Positions 18,156 through 28,088 are shown, counted from the first letter of the stretch. The stretch is 64,000 nt of DNA from an alpha proteobacterium AAP38 (GCA_001296005.1 LJHR01000008.1:62001-126000), one strand, 5' to 3'. Numbers and translations are program-made. Notes: generated by a model from the letters alone, not told the origin.

Positions 18156-18716
18156 TCACTGCGGCGGCGGTTCCACCAGCGGGGGGGCCGCCGCCCGTTC
18201 GGCGCAGGCATCGCCGATGGCCTGATAGGCGCCGCCGCTGCCGGCCAGACTGAACGTGTCGGTGGTGCGGCTGCCGCGCAGGCTGGTGCCGCGCACCACC
18301 AGGGTCGACCCCTGGCGCAGCGCCTGGGTGATGGCGTGGTCGGTTTCGGCCTCGCGCGCCCAGGCCTGTTCATCCTTGCTGAACAGTTTGAAGCTCTGCT
18401 TGCCGACCTGAACCTGCACCTCGGCATGTTCGGCGAACGGGTAGCCTGCGATGAAATTCACCACATCAAAGGTCCGTTCCGCCGGGCGGTGGGTGATCAT
18501 CAGGAAGACATCACCGCGTTTGGTGAAATCGCCTTCCATCTTCTTGGGCCGCGACACCATCCAGCAGACGGGACCCGACGGCTCCTCCAGCATGAAGGCG
18601 TTCCAGTCGCGGAAAATCCCGATCAGCCGGGGCTCCGCCGCCATAGCCGGCAGGGCCAGCAGCAGGGTAAGCGCCAAGGGGAAAAGCGTCAGGATCTGCC
18701 GTGCCGGTTGCTGCAT
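18156..18716 (-). CDS. Invasion-associated locus B (IalB) family protein
   Basis: 186 residues. Signal peptide ending about AMA at residue 27, followed by the IalB pattern of an N-terminal FRDWNAF segment, a Cys in the GPVCWMVS position, RGDVFLMITHRP, a FVVNFIAGYPF-like strand and a second Cys near the end (DACAER). A periplasmic or secreted small protein of uncertain role, common in free-living alphaproteobacteria despite the name. Convergent with htpG, 7 bases apart. Confidence 0.82.
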   Translation of the reverse strand: MQQPARQILTLFPLALTLLLALPAMAAEPRLIGIFRDWNAFMLEEPSGPVCWMVSRPKKMEGDFTKRGDVFLMITHRPAERTFDVVNFIAGYPFAEHAEVQVQVGKQSFKLFSKDEQAWAREAETDHAITQALRQGSTLVVRGTSLRGSRTTDTFSLAGSGGAYQAIGDACAERAAAPPLVEPPPQ

Positions 18717-18809
18717 GGGCCTGCGGTATGGTTGGGGGACCGGACTTTCCCTTTACCGGAATTGGCGGCCCAAACGAAGGGCGAAATGTTTCACAGCAGC
18801 GGCATTTGC

Positions 18810-18857
18810 CCTCAGACGCCGGGCGGCGGCCTCCGCCGCCTTGGCTTTGCGAGCACG
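18810..18857. repeat. GC-rich intergenic repeat, copy A
   Basis: Begins CCTCAG, contains the hairpin GGCGGCGG-CCT-CCGCCGCC and continues CTTGGCTTTGCGAGCACG. About 80-85% similar by eye, with a few gaps, to a stretch at 38196-38241. Lies in a 188-base gene-free interval between the IalB-family and argO genes. Confidence 0.5.
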
Positions 18858-18904
18858 GTGGCCGGCCTCAAGCAGCATGCGTAAAAAAACTCATGCCGCT
18901 GGTC

Positions 18905-19504
18905 TTACACCAGCAACTTGAACGCCAATCCGCCCATCACCAGGGCAATCACCCCATCCAGCACCCGCCATGCCGCTGCCTGCGCAAATAATGGCCGCAG
19001 CAACCGCGCGCCGAAGCCCAGGGCGAAGAAGAAGCTGAACGACGCCGCCACGGCCCCCAGGCCGAACCAGACCTTCAACTCCCCGAACCGGCTGGCCACC
19101 GATCCGATCAGGACGACAGTATCCAGATAGACATGCGGGTTCAGCCAAGTCAGCGCCAGACAGGTGGCCAGCGTGGCCGCCCGTCCCGCCCCCTCCCCCG
19201 CGGCCGGGTCCAATCCCGTCGTCGCCGTCCATGCCGACCACAGGGCCCGCAGCGCATAGGCAAGCAGAAAGGCTGCCCCCGCATAGCGCAGGACCGGCAG
19301 CAGCCCCGGCCAGCGTTCCACCAGCCAGCCCAGCCCCGCCACCCCGCCGACGATCAACACCGCATCCGACAGGGCACAGGTCAGCACGACCGGCAGCACA
19401 TGCTGCCCCCGCAAACCCTGGCGCAGGACAAAGGCATTTTGCGCCCCGATGGCGACAATCAGACTGAGGCCCAGCAGATAGCCGGACAGGATGGCGTTGA
19501 ACAT
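18905..19504 (-). CDS. argO: LysE/ArgO family amino acid exporter
   Basis: 199 residues with about six membrane segments. Family signatures include GLSLIVAIGAQNAFVLRQGL at the N-terminus, the ALSDAVLI segment and TWLNPHVYLDTVVLIG. ArgO exports arginine (and toxic analogues such as canavanine); LysE relatives export lysine and arginine. The divergent argP-type regulator 98 bases away is the standard partner and supports basic amino acid export. The exact substrate is not proven by sequence. Confidence 0.88.
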   Translation of the reverse strand: MFNAILSGYLLGLSLIVAIGAQNAFVLRQGLRGQHVLPVVLTCALSDAVLIVGGVAGLGWLVERWPGLLPVLRYAGAAFLLAYALRALWSAWTATTGLDPAAGEGAGRAATLATCLALTWLNPHVYLDTVVLIGSVASRFGELKVWFGLGAVAASFSFFFALGFGARLLRPLFAQAAAWRVLDGVIALVMGGLAFKLLV

Positions 19505-19552
19505 GGGGCGGTTCTCCCGTGGCGTGACGGGAACGGACCTATCATCCGACGG

Positions 19553-19590
19553 TGATTAAGCGTAATTAATGTTACTAATCCTGATTAAGC
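19553..19590. promoter_or_regulatory. Direct repeat in argO-argP intergenic region
   Basis: TGATTAAGC occurs at 19553-19561 and again at 19582-19590, 29 bases start to start, about three helical turns, within an AT-rich stretch just before the argP start. Candidate ArgP binding sites controlling argO and argP itself. Confidence 0.45.
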
Positions 19591-19602
19591 ATTGCTGATC
19601 TC

Positions 19603-20481
19603 ATGCTGGACTACGCCCTGCTTTCCGCCTTGGCCGCCGTGGTGCGGACGGGCAGTTTCGAACGTGCCGCGCAGCAGTTGCACATCACCCCGTCTGCCGT
19701 GTCGCAGCGGGTGAAGCTGCTGGAAGAACGGATGGGGGCGGTGCTGGTGGTGCGCGCCAGCCCCTGTACCGCCACCCCGGCGGGGGCCCGCCTGTGCCAG
19801 CATGCCGAACATGTGGCGCTGCTGGAAAGTGAGCTGCCGGCCAGCCTGCCGGGTCTGGCGCAGGAGGGGCCCCGCCCGGTTCTGCGCATTGCGGTCAATG
19901 CCGACAGTCTGGCCACATGGTTTGTGGCGGCCATGGCCGATATGCCCGACTGTCTGTTCGATCTAGTCCTGGATGATCAGGATCACAGCGCCGACTGGTT
20001 GCGCCGGGGGGAGGTTCTCGCCGCCGTGACGGCGGGCGGCGGGGCCGTTCCCGGCTGTGACAGCGTCGCCTTGGGCGCCCTGCCCTATGTCGCCACGGCC
20101 AGCCCTTCCTTCATGCAGCGTCATTTCCCCAATGGGGTGACGACCGAGGCCTTGGCACGGGCACCGTGCCTAACCTTCAACGCCAAGGACCGGTTGCAGG
20201 CACAGTGGCTGCGCCGTGCGGGGATGGAAGGGGCGGTGCCGACCCACTGGCTGCCCTCGTCCCAGGCCTTCATCGATGCGGCCCTGGCGGGGATCGGGTG
20301 GGGCATGAACCCGCGTCCCCTGGCAGCCGCGCATCTGGCGGCGGGCCGACTGGTGGAGGTACTGCCGGGTCAGGGGCTGGACGTGCCCCTGTTCTGGCAG
20401 CGCAGCCGCATGCCCAGCGCCACCCTGTCACGCCTGACCAAGGCCGTACAGCGGGCAGCGGCTTGCGTCCTCATTCCATAA
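19603..20481 (+). CDS. argP: ArgP-type LysR regulator
   Basis: 292 residues, LysR architecture with the ArgP/IciA subgroup sequence: MLDYALLSALAAVVRTGSFERAAQQLHITPSAVSQRVKLLEE in the DNA-binding domain and FNAKDRLQAQWL in the effector domain. ArgP senses Lys and Arg and activates argO. Divergent from the exporter gene, which supports the call. Confidence 0.9.
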   Translation: MLDYALLSALAAVVRTGSFERAAQQLHITPSAVSQRVKLLEERMGAVLVVRASPCTATPAGARLCQHAEHVALLESELPASLPGLAQEGPRPVLRIAVNADSLATWFVAAMADMPDCLFDLVLDDQDHSADWLRRGEVLAAVTAGGGAVPGCDSVALGALPYVATASPSFMQRHFPNGVTTEALARAPCLTFNAKDRLQAQWLRRAGMEGAVPTHWLPSSQAFIDAALAGIGWGMNPRPLAAAHLAAGRLVEVLPGQGLDVPLFWQRSRMPSATLSRLTKAVQRAAACVLIP

Positions 20482-20688
20482 GGGATGGCCCTGTCCGCCC
20501 GTTTCATGTTAATGCTGCCGCCGGTCGGCAGTTCACCCAGGCGTCGCCAGCCCTTCAAGGGGCCGCTAAACCTGCCTTCTCAATATTTATCGACCGTCAC
20601 ACCCAAAAGGCGTGCCGCGTCGGCAAGATGGCGACCACCGACGGTTCCAGCAAGGATCAAGGCGTGCCGTGAAACGGGATGTTGACCC

Positions 20689-21240
20689 ATGTCGAAGCAG
20701 GAATTGCCCTTTCAGGTCGCCGATATCGGCGCCCTGGCCAAGTCACTGAAATCACAACTGGAAGCGCATGAGGGCAGGGCCGGCCATGTGCAGCTTCTGA
20801 ACATGCTGGCGCGCGGCGCCGGTTATCGCAATTTCCAGCATTACCGGGCGCAGGCAGCGGCGCTTGAACAGTTGGAGAACCCGGCACCCACTGCCCCGAC
20901 GGTGGCGATCGATCACGCCCGCGTGCGCCGGCTGATGCGGCATTTTGATGATGCCGGACAGTTGATCCGCTGGCCCAACAAGTTCAACGAACAGGCCACC
21001 TGCCTGTGGGTGATCTGGTCGCGCCTGCCGCCGCGTGACAGCATGACGGAACAGCAGATCAGCCGGAAACTGAACGAGATGCACAGCTTCCGAGACTTCG
21101 CCCTGCTGCGCCGTGAGCTGGTGGAACAGGGGCTGGTCAGCCGCACCCCCGATTGCCGCGATTATCGCCGCATCGAACGGGAGCCGCCCCCCGACGCCCT
21201 GGCCCTTATCCGGTATCTGTCACAGCGCAAACCGCAGTAA
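20689..21240 (+). CDS. DUF2087 domain protein with N-terminal glyoxalase-related-type segment
   Basis: 183 residues. Residues 10-55 (VADIGALAKSLKSQLEAHEG then LLNMLARGAGYRNFQHYRA) look like the short helical segment found in glyoxalase-related proteins. Residues 75-180 match DUF2087: MRHFDDAGQLIRWPNKFNEQ, a WVIWSRL helix and DFALLRRELVEQGLVSRT, a winged-helix-like fold. Probably cytosolic and possibly regulatory; no function is established. It ends at the bidirectional terminator shared with leuC. Confidence 0.75.
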   Translation: MSKQELPFQVADIGALAKSLKSQLEAHEGRAGHVQLLNMLARGAGYRNFQHYRAQAAALEQLENPAPTAPTVAIDHARVRRLMRHFDDAGQLIRWPNKFNEQATCLWVIWSRLPPRDSMTEQQISRKLNEMHSFRDFALLRRELVEQGLVSRTPDCRDYRRIEREPPPDALALIRYLSQRKPQ

Positions 21241-21273
21241 AAAAAGGGGCGCCCCAGAGGGACGCCCCTTTTT
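21241..21273. terminator. Bidirectional Rho-independent terminator
   Basis: AAAAAGGGGCG / CGCCCCTTTTT, an 11-base complementary stem with an 11-base loop, giving a T-tract on both strands. Directly after the DUF2087 stop and 20 bases after the convergent leuC stop. Confidence 0.9.
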
Positions 21274-21293
21274 CACTACAGGCACGCCCTGGC

Positions 21294-22697
21294 TCAGCCG
21301 AGAGTGCGCACGTCCGTCAGGTGGCCCTTGATGGCAGCAGCGGCGGCCATGGCGGGGCTGACCAGATGGGTGCGGCCACCGGGGCCCTGGCGGCTTTCGA
21401 AATTGCGGTTCGACGTGCTGGCGCAGCGTTCGCCGGGCTTCAGCTTGTCGTCATTCATGGCCAGGCACATGGAGCAGCCGGGCTCACGCCAGTCAAAGCC
21501 GGCTTCGGTGAAGATCGTGTGCAGGCCTTCTTCCTCGGCCTGCTTCTTCACCAGACCGGAACCGGGGACGACCATGGCATAGACGCCATCGGCCACTTTG
21601 CGGCCCTTGGCCACGTCGGCGGCGGCGCGCAGATCCTCGATCCGGCTGTTGGTGCAGGAACCGATGAACACCTTCTGCACCGGCACCTGCGACAGAGGCG
21701 TACCCGGCGTCAGGCCCATATAGGCCAGCGAGCGTTCCACGGCCTTGGCCTTGTGCGGGTCCTTGAAATCGGCCGGGCTGGGCACGTTGGCGGTGATCGG
21801 GGCCACGTCCTCCGGGCTGGTACCCCAGGTAACCAGCGGCACGATGTCGGCGGCGTTCAGTTCCACGACCTTGTCATAGACCGCACCCTCGTCGCTGGGC
21901 AGTGACTTCCAATATTCGACGGCGCGGTCGAAATCGGCCCCCTGCGGTGCGCGATTGCGACCCCGCAGATAGTCGAAGGTCTTTTCGTCCGGGGCGATCA
22001 GGCCGGCGCGGGCGCCCGCCTCGATCGCCATGTTGCAGACCGTCATGCGGCCTTCCATCGACAGGTCGCGGAATGCCTTGCCGGCATATTCGATGACATA
22101 GCCGGTGCCGCCGGCAGTGCCCAGCTTGCCAATCACGGCCAGCGTCAGGTCCTTGGCGGTGACGCCCGGCGGCAGGTCGCCATCGACCTTCACCAGCATG
22201 TTCTTCGACTTCTTGATCAGCAGGGTCTGCGTGGCCAGCACATGCTCCACGTCGGACGTGCCGATGCCAAAGGCCAGCGCGCCGAAGGCGCCATGGGTGG
22301 CCGTGTGGCTGTCGCCGCAGACGATGGTCATGCCCGGCTGGGTCACGCCCTGTTCCGGCCCGACAACGTGGACGATGCCCTGGCGGATATCGCTCATGTC
22401 GAAATATTCAACGCCGAATTCCCTGGCGTTGATGGCCAGCTGCTCCACCTGGATGCGGCTTTCCTCATTCTTGATGCCGGCCAGACGGTCCTTGCTGGTC
22501 GGCACATTATGGTCGGCCACGGCCAGGGTCTTCTTGGGCTGACGCAGCTGCCGCCCCGCGATGCGCAGACCTTCAAAGGCCTGCGGGCTCGTCACCTCAT
22601 GCACCAGATGCAGATCAATATACAGCACGGCGGTGCCGTCCTCCTGACGGTGGACGGTGTGGCTGTCGAAGATCTTGTCATAGAGGGTGCGGGCCAT
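21294..22697 (-). CDS. leuC: 3-isopropylmalate dehydratase large subunit
   Basis: 467 residues from ATG 22697 ([15 protein letters not shown]), the usual LeuC start, with AGGTGAG upstream; a GTG 6 bases earlier is less likely. LeuC and LeuD isomerise 2- to 3-isopropylmalate in leucine synthesis. Cluster cysteines are visible in [13 protein letters not shown] and [11 protein letters not shown]. It stands alone: leuD and leuB are not in the window, and its terminator follows at once, so the small subunit must be encoded elsewhere. Confidence 0.96.
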   Translation of the reverse strand: MARTLYDKIFDSHTVHRQEDGTAVLYIDLHLVHEVTSPQAFEGLRIAGRQLRQPKKTLAVADHNVPTSKDRLAGIKNEESRIQVEQLAINAREFGVEYFDMSDIRQGIVHVVGPEQGVTQPGMTIVCGDSHTATHGAFGALAFGIGTSDVEHVLATQTLLIKKSKNMLVKVDGDLPPGVTAKDLTLAVIGKLGTAGGTGYVIEYAGKAFRDLSMEGRMTVCNMAIEAGARAGLIAPDEKTFDYLRGRNRAPQGADFDRAVEYWKSLPSDEGAVYDKVVELNAADIVPLVTWGTSPEDVAPITANVPSPADFKDPHKAKAVERSLAYMGLTPGTPLSQVPVQKVFIGSCTNSRIEDLRAAADVAKGRKVADGVYAMVVPGSGLVKKQAEEEGLHTIFTEAGFDWREPGCSMCLAMNDDKLKPGERCASTSNRNFESRQGPGGRTHLVSPAMAAAAAIKGHLTDVRTLG

Positions 22698-22774
22698 GGT
22701 CACTCACCTGGGGGTCAAGGATCGAACCGCAAAGACGGGGGTGGCTTTACGGTCACATTGTTACGTGATGGCGG

Positions 22775-22803
22775 AGCATAGCGGCACGACCCGACCACGG
22801 CAA
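22775..22803 (-). promoter_or_regulatory. Sigma-70-type promoter of leuC
   Basis: Read on the minus strand: TTGCCG, 17-base spacer, TATGCT, giving a start near 22768 and a leader of about 70 bases. A TCAC-N8-GTGA partial palindrome (about 22752-22769) overlaps the start site. No leader peptide with a run of Leu codons is seen. The rest of the 329-base gap 22704-23032 shows no gene. Confidence 0.5.
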
Positions 22804-23032
22804 GCGGGTGGCGGCCCTTCGCCGGGCGCCTGCATGCAACGCAGCGTTCAAGGGGGCGCATGATTGGTAGGATTTGTACCAGTCTGACAGGCACACAGGG
22901 GCTGCACGATGCAACCGGCGGACACAGGACAGCGCACCTCATCCTTAAGGATTAACCTATCGGGAAGACATACAGGGGTCGTCATGTTATGAGACGGGCG
23001 GCGAGAATTTTCTCCGCCAGACGGAAAGCCTG

Positions 23033-24264
23033 ATGTTCCCGCTGGATATTGTCACCATTCTGGTGCTGTACAAATCTTCGCTGATCGCGGGCGCGCTGGC
23101 TTTTATGCACATGCGCAGACAATCCCATCGGCCGTCGGGCCTGCGGACCCTGATTCTTGGTTTTGGACTGCTGATCCTGGGCTCGACCCTGGCAGGCTGG
23201 GGCGCGGCGGGCCGTTTGCCGCTTGAATTCTGGACCCTGACCAGCCTGATTTTAGGTACCCTGGGTTATGGTCTGATCTATCTGGGTATCCATGCGCTGA
23301 GCAGACAGCGGCGGGCCCGGCAGGGATGGCTGATCCTGGTACCACCAGCCCTGTTCCTCCTGGCGGCGCTGGTCACGGGCTTTCACACCGATGACCGCAT
23401 CCGGTCCTGCCTGTTCCACCTGCAGGCCGGCCTGTTCCTGGCGGTTGCCGCCTGGCCGGTCTGGCGTGACTGCCGGCATGACCCGCTGCCATCACGCCTG
23501 CCGCTGGCCGTGGTCCTGGCGACCTGTGCGCTGGTATTCGGCGTGGGGGCGTGGGCGATCCTGTCAAGGCCGGACTATGTCGACTGGATCGCACATGGCT
23601 TCGCGCTTCAGATATTGGGGAATTTCGGCATCGCCGTCCTAGTCTGCGGCTTTGCCACCGACCGGGCCGAACGCGGCCTGCGGCAGGCGGCGGAGATCGA
23701 CAGCCTGACCGATATCGGCAACCGCCGCTGGCTGGAGGCCAGGATGCCTGCGATCATCCAGGCCGGCGACGCGCTTATCGTGCTGGATCTTGATCATTTC
23801 AAGCAGGTGAATGACCGTTACGGCCATGCCGCCGGTGATGCGACCCTTGTTGCCACCGCTAGCACCCTGCGGCAGGCATTGCGCGCGCAGGACCTGTCGG
23901 CCCGCATGGGGGGAGAGGAATTCCTGCTGTTCCTGCCGGGTGTGAAGGATCAGGCCCGTGCGGTCGCGAACGACTGCGCCTGCGCATTGAGGCGCAGACG
24001 GCCCTGCATCAGGATTATGCCATCACCGTTACCGCCAGCCTTGGCATCGCGGTCGCCCCGTCCGACGGCATGGGCTGGGAACAGCTTTATCAAGCCGCCG
24101 ACGGCGCGCTGTATGAGGCCAAACGGCAGGGCCGCAACCGGGTGGTCGACCACGCCGACCTTACTACCCCCGCGGCAGCCGCGCCTCCGGCGTCGGCGGG
24201 TCCAGGTCTTCATACAGGGCCTGTGCTTCCGGTGCCGGTCCACGCCGTGCGGCCAGGGCCTTGA
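23033..24264 (+). pseudogene. Frameshifted 7-TM diguanylate cyclase (GGDEF)
   Basis: Seven hydrophobic segments (residues 1-220) precede a GGDEF domain. The N-terminal frame carries the start of the domain (SLTDIGNRRWLEARM, VLDLDHFKQVNDRYGHAAGDATL) and the active site GGEEF, preceded by an inhibitory RxxD site (RAQD, five residues before). At about 23966-23968 the frame breaks. Adding one G restores AERLRLRIEAQTALHQDYAITVTASLGIAV and the C-terminal GADGALYEAKRQGRNRV-type end, which reads in another frame to 24264. Either a true pseudogene or a sequencing error. Its 3' end overlaps hslR. Confidence 0.8.
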
Positions 24265-24508
24265 CCTTGATCACCCGGACATAGCCGCCCAGGGGGAAGG
24301 TCAGGACGTCGCCCACCTTCACCACCTGGCTGGCCTTGGCAACCAGTGCGCCGCCGATACGCAGGCCGCCCGACGTCGCCAGTTTGGCCGCCTGACTGCG
24401 GGTTTTCAGAAAGCGCGCGTACCAAAGCCATTTATCCAGCCGAAGCCGGCCCTTCGCCATTTCTGCGGCGTCGGTGGGATCAAGGGCGGTGATGTCCTGT
24501 TCGGCCAT
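24164..24508 (-). CDS. hslR: RNA-binding S4 domain protein (Hsp15-like)
   Basis: 114 residues. The S4 RNA-binding domain spans about residues 20-75: RLRLDKWLWYARFLKTRSQAAKLATSGGLRIGG, the signature of Hsp15, which binds stalled 50S subunits carrying peptidyl-tRNA. The C-terminal tail is short and proline-rich, and it overlaps the repaired 3' end of the convergent cyclase by about 100 bases. Seven bases after the esterase stop, on the same strand. Confidence 0.85.
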   Translation of the reverse strand: MAEQDITALDPTDAAEMAKGRLRLDKWLWYARFLKTRSQAAKLATSGGLRIGGALVAKASQVVKVGDVLTFPLGGYVRVIKVKALAARRGPAPEAQALYEDLDPPTPEARLPRG

Positions 24509-24514
24509 GCGCGC

Positions 24515-25525
24515 TTACCCGTTCAGGGCGCGGACAAGATAGGGCAGGCTTTCATCCATCCGGTAATCGACCGAGGAATGGTCATCGGGGAATTCCTCGT
24601 ACCGGTGGGCGATGCCCAGCGCCTCCAGACGGCGGTGCAGACGCCGGGCACCATGGACCAGATTATACTGGTCGCGGTCACCGCAATCGATGAACAGACC
24701 CTTCAGCCCTCGCAAGGCCTCGGCATGCTTTTCCACCATGCGTGCCGGGTCCCAGGCGAGCCAGTTGTCCCAGCGTTCTTCAATCACCTCGCACGTATCC
24801 GGCGTCACCGGCAGACGGATGCCCAGGAACTGTGACGGGTCGGGATCATAGGTGGCGGCCATGCACAGGATCATCAGGACATGGGTGTCCTTGCCATCCA
24901 CCTTGCGCGCCGTCTCGAACGCGTTCATGAACCGCTCGATGGAGCCGCCATGGCGGGACAGGGCGCGCAGCACACCCGGCATATCGGGCAGGTAGCACAG
25001 CTCAAACCCCATATCGCCGGAATGGCAGGCGGCGGCGGCCCAGATGTCGGGCCGCAGGAAGGCATGCGCCATGGAGCCATAGCCACCGCTGCTTTTCCCG
25101 AAGATCGCTCGCCGGCCGGTCCCGCCACAGCCGAACCGCCCTTCGATAAAGGGCACCATCTCGACACACAGGAAATCCATCCAGCGGCCCAGGGCGGCGG
25201 AATTGATATATTGGTTGCCGCCAAGGCGCGTGAAACAGTCTGGAAAGACCACGACCGCCGGCGCCATGGCCCCGCTATCGATCAGCCGGTCCAGCCGTTC
25301 GGGCAGGTTCTCACCGAAATTCTTCCAGTTGGTATGGGCGGGGCCGCCCGCCGTATAGCCTACAATATCGACCAGCAGCGGCAAGTCACGGCCATCATGG
25401 CCGGCAGGCACATAGACATGCACCGCACGCGCGGGGCTGTCGCCCATCAGATTGCCGCGCAGGACCTGGCTGTCCAGCGTCAGGCGGTGGATGGTGCCCT
25501 GGGCGGCGGTCTGGGAACGGCGCAT
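24515..25525 (-). CDS. Alpha/beta hydrolase, putative esterase (esterase D/enterochelin esterase type)
   Basis: 336 residues from ATG 25525; a longer frame would overlap the NUDIX gene. No signal peptide. The nucleophile elbow is GKSSGGYG, the acid is probably in LFIDCGDRDQYN, and the His in EFPDDHSSVDYR. The N-terminal half carries YVPAGHDGRDLPLLVDIVGY, typical of the Fes/EstD-type fold. Substrate unknown; no siderophore genes are adjacent, so a siderophore role is not supported. Confidence 0.8.
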   Translation of the reverse strand: MRRSQTAAQGTIHRLTLDSQVLRGNLMGDSPARAVHVYVPAGHDGRDLPLLVDIVGYTAGGPAHTNWKNFGENLPERLDRLIDSGAMAPAVVVFPDCFTRLGGNQYINSAALGRWMDFLCVEMVPFIEGRFGCGGTGRRAIFGKSSGGYGSMAHAFLRPDIWAAAACHSGDMGFELCYLPDMPGVLRALSRHGGSIERFMNAFETARKVDGKDTHVLMILCMAATYDPDPSQFLGIRLPVTPDTCEVIEERWDNWLAWDPARMVEKHAEALRGLKGLFIDCGDRDQYNLVHGARRLHRRLEALGIAHRYEEFPDDHSSVDYRMDESLPYLVRALNG

Positions 25526-25584
25526 TCTGTCTATGTCCGGCTGTTGGTCGCTTCTGCTGCGACTGTGCCCGGACAGGGCGGCGG

Positions 25585-26160
25585 TTACAAGCCCTCCACC
25601 GGGGGCGGCGGGTTGGTGCCAGGGGCGAATCCGGTTTGCCCCGCCTTCTCCCGCCATTCATGCAGGGCCCAGACAACACTGGGAAAGGCCAGTTCGTCCC
25701 AGGGGATGTCCTTCCAAGCGAACATGCCGACCTCCAGGCTCTCCACCCCCGCCGCGATCGCGGGATCGGAAAGTCTGGCACGGTAGATCATCTGCACCTG
25801 GGAAATGCGGGGGATGTTGTAGACGGCCAGCAGGGCGTCGATGGCGATGCGGGCACCCGCCTCCTCCATCGCCTCCCGCGCCGCCCCCTGCTCCGTCGTC
25901 TCGTTCAATTCCATATAGCCGGCGGGCAGGGTCCAGAAGCCCCTGCGCGGCTGGATGGCGCGGCGGCACAGCAGGAACCGGCCTGCATCATCGGTCACCA
26001 CAGCGCCGACAACGATCTTCGGATTCTCATAAGCGATATAGGAACAATCGGGACAGACCAGCCGTTCCCGATCCTCGCCCTGCGGCACCATGCGCACGCG
26101 TGGGCCGCTGGTGGGCGGCGGCGGGGACAGGCGGGCGGGGTCGGCGGGGGGCATGCTCAT
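25585..26160 (-). CDS. NUDIX hydrolase with partial zinc-ribbon N-terminus
   Basis: 191 residues. The Nudix box is intact: [14 protein letters not shown] then REAMEEAGA, matching GX5EX7REUXEEXGU. A CPDC pair near residue 36 followed by [14 protein letters not shown] is the second half of the NudC-type zinc ribbon; the first Cys pair is missing. It hydrolyses a nucleoside-diphosphate derivative, substrate unknown (ADP-ribose or NADH-like possible). Start is uncertain because no Shine-Dalgarno precedes 26160 or the second Met at 26154. Confidence 0.87.
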   Translation of the reverse strand: MSMPPADPARLSPPPPTSGPRVRMVPQGEDRERLVCPDCSYIAYENPKIVVGAVVTDDAGRFLLCRRAIQPRRGFWTLPAGYMELNETTEQGAAREAMEEAGARIAIDALLAVYNIPRISQVQMIYRARLSDPAIAAGVESLEVGMFAWKDIPWDELAFPSVVWALHEWREKAGQTGFAPGTNPPPPVEGL

Positions 26161-26207
26161 CGATCAACCATGCGGCCAAAGCCCCCGCCGGGGCAAGAAG
26201 CAGCAGA

Positions 26208-26354
26208 TTAATTCTTGGCGTCCTGGGCCGTGTTCTCAATGGCCTTGCCGCCAGACTTCACATCCTTGCCCACACCTTCGACCGTATTGCAGGCCGACAG
26301 GGCGAAAGCGGAAAGTAGCAGGGGGATCGCCAGGGTCAGTGTGGGCTTCTTCAT
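26208..26354 (-). CDS. Entericidin A/B family lipoprotein, 48 residues
   Basis: A very short gene: ATG 26354 preceded by AGAGGA, ending TAA 26208. The product has a lysine-rich start (MKKPTLTLAI), a hydrophobic signal, a lipobox ending LSAC at Cys22, and the tail NTVEGVGKDVKSGGKAIENT. This is the entericidin pattern, an amphipathic membrane-anchored peptide. Entericidins in E. coli form a bacteriolytic toxin/antidote pair; alphaproteobacteria often have a single copy of unknown role, as here. Confidence 0.85.
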   Translation of the reverse strand: MKKPTLTLAIPLLLSAFALSACNTVEGVGKDVKSGGKAIENTAQDAKN

Positions 26355-26427
26355 GATGTCCTCTCGTATCAAAACCGGCATTCAGCCGACGATGCGGAGG
26401 TAACAACCGAAAGCGGCGTTTGTTCCG

Positions 26428-26985
26428 TCACCCTCGTTCAATCAGCCAGGGCCAACGCGCGCGATAGCTGTCGACCTTGATCCGGTACTGCGGCGGATTG
26501 TCGGTGCGCGGGTTCGGGCGCAGGATGCCGGCGGCCAGCTCGTCCAGCCCGTAGGGCGCCACCACGTCCCCAGCCGCCGACAGGCCGACACAGGTGCAGC
26601 GGACTAGGAAACCGGCAATGCCGTCGCGGCTGCTTTCCAAGGCGGGGATCACCGTCCCGAATCGCTGCGGATACCAGAGATGGACCCGCGCCTGATTGCG
26701 CAACTCCACCTCCACGCCCAGATCGGCAAAGAGACCGGCGGCCCGCCGGATGACCGCATCCTCGGCCTCCCAGCTGGTGTCCGGGTCATAGTAGAACAGG
26801 TCGTAATCCTTCACGCCCCAGCCGGGGTCACGCCCATCGCGGGCGTTCCACACGGCCTGATAAAGACATCCCGCCACCAGATAGGCCTGATCCAGACCCA
26901 GAGCAGGCAGCCGATCCAGGATGGTGGCATTGATCGGGTTGGACAGCGCCAGGGCGCGGAGGGCGTCGGGGGTCATGACATCCAC
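26428..26985 (-). CDS. Nucleotidyltransferase family protein (DUF925)
   Basis: 185 residues. The family core is visible as YLVAGCLYQAVWNARDG then GVKDYDLFYYDPDTSWEAED, with acidic residues in the DYDLFY segment in the nucleotidyltransferase-like position. Usual length. A later VHLWYPQRFG and the SFLVRCTCVGL-type stretch also fit. No substrate is known for this family. ATG 26976 (second Met) is an alternative start. Confidence 0.8.
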   Translation of the reverse strand: MDVMTPDALRALALSNPINATILDRLPALGLDQAYLVAGCLYQAVWNARDGRDPGWGVKDYDLFYYDPDTSWEAEDAVIRRAAGLFADLGVEVELRNQARVHLWYPQRFGTVIPALESSRDGIAGFLVRCTCVGLSAAGDVVAPYGLDELAAGILRPNPRTDNPPQYRIKVDSYRARWPWLIERG

Positions 26986-27001
26986 GATCCAGAAACGACA
27001 T

Positions 27002-27025
27002 CGCCCCGACCGTTTGGCCGGGGCG
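27002..27025 (-). terminator. Hairpin downstream of cysK
   Basis: CGCCCCG / CGGGGCG, 7-base stem with a 10-base loop, 24 bases past the cysK stop. There is no clean T-tract on the minus strand, so termination would be weak or Rho-assisted. Confidence 0.4.
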
Positions 27026-27048
27026 ACAGCAATTCTATCTGGAAAGGC

Positions 27049-28011
<963 letters not shown>

Positions 28012-28028
28012 TTTACATCTCCATTTGT

Positions 28029-28047
28029 GGTATTCATCGGAAATACC
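28029..28047. promoter_or_regulatory. Palindrome downstream of the cysK start site, candidate Rrf2 operator
   Basis: GGTATT-N7-AATACC, a perfect 6+6 inverted repeat lying between the -10 box and the cysK start codon, where a bound repressor would block transcription. The adjacent Rrf2-family gene encodes the obvious candidate binder. Confidence 0.5.
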
Positions 28048-28059
28048 GGGTCGATGTTG

Positions 28060-28088
28060 TGTATATAGGCAGGCGCAGGCGCTGTCAA
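28060..28088 (-). promoter_or_regulatory. Sigma-70-type promoter of cysK
   Basis: On the minus strand: TTGACA (28083-28088), exactly 17 bases, TATACA (28060-28065). A near-consensus promoter with an expected start about 40 bases before the cysK ATG. Confidence 0.75.

Noticed and set aside
24515-25525. Siderophore esterase
   Set aside because: The fold resembles Fes/EstD, but there is no siderophore or ferric-receptor gene beside it.
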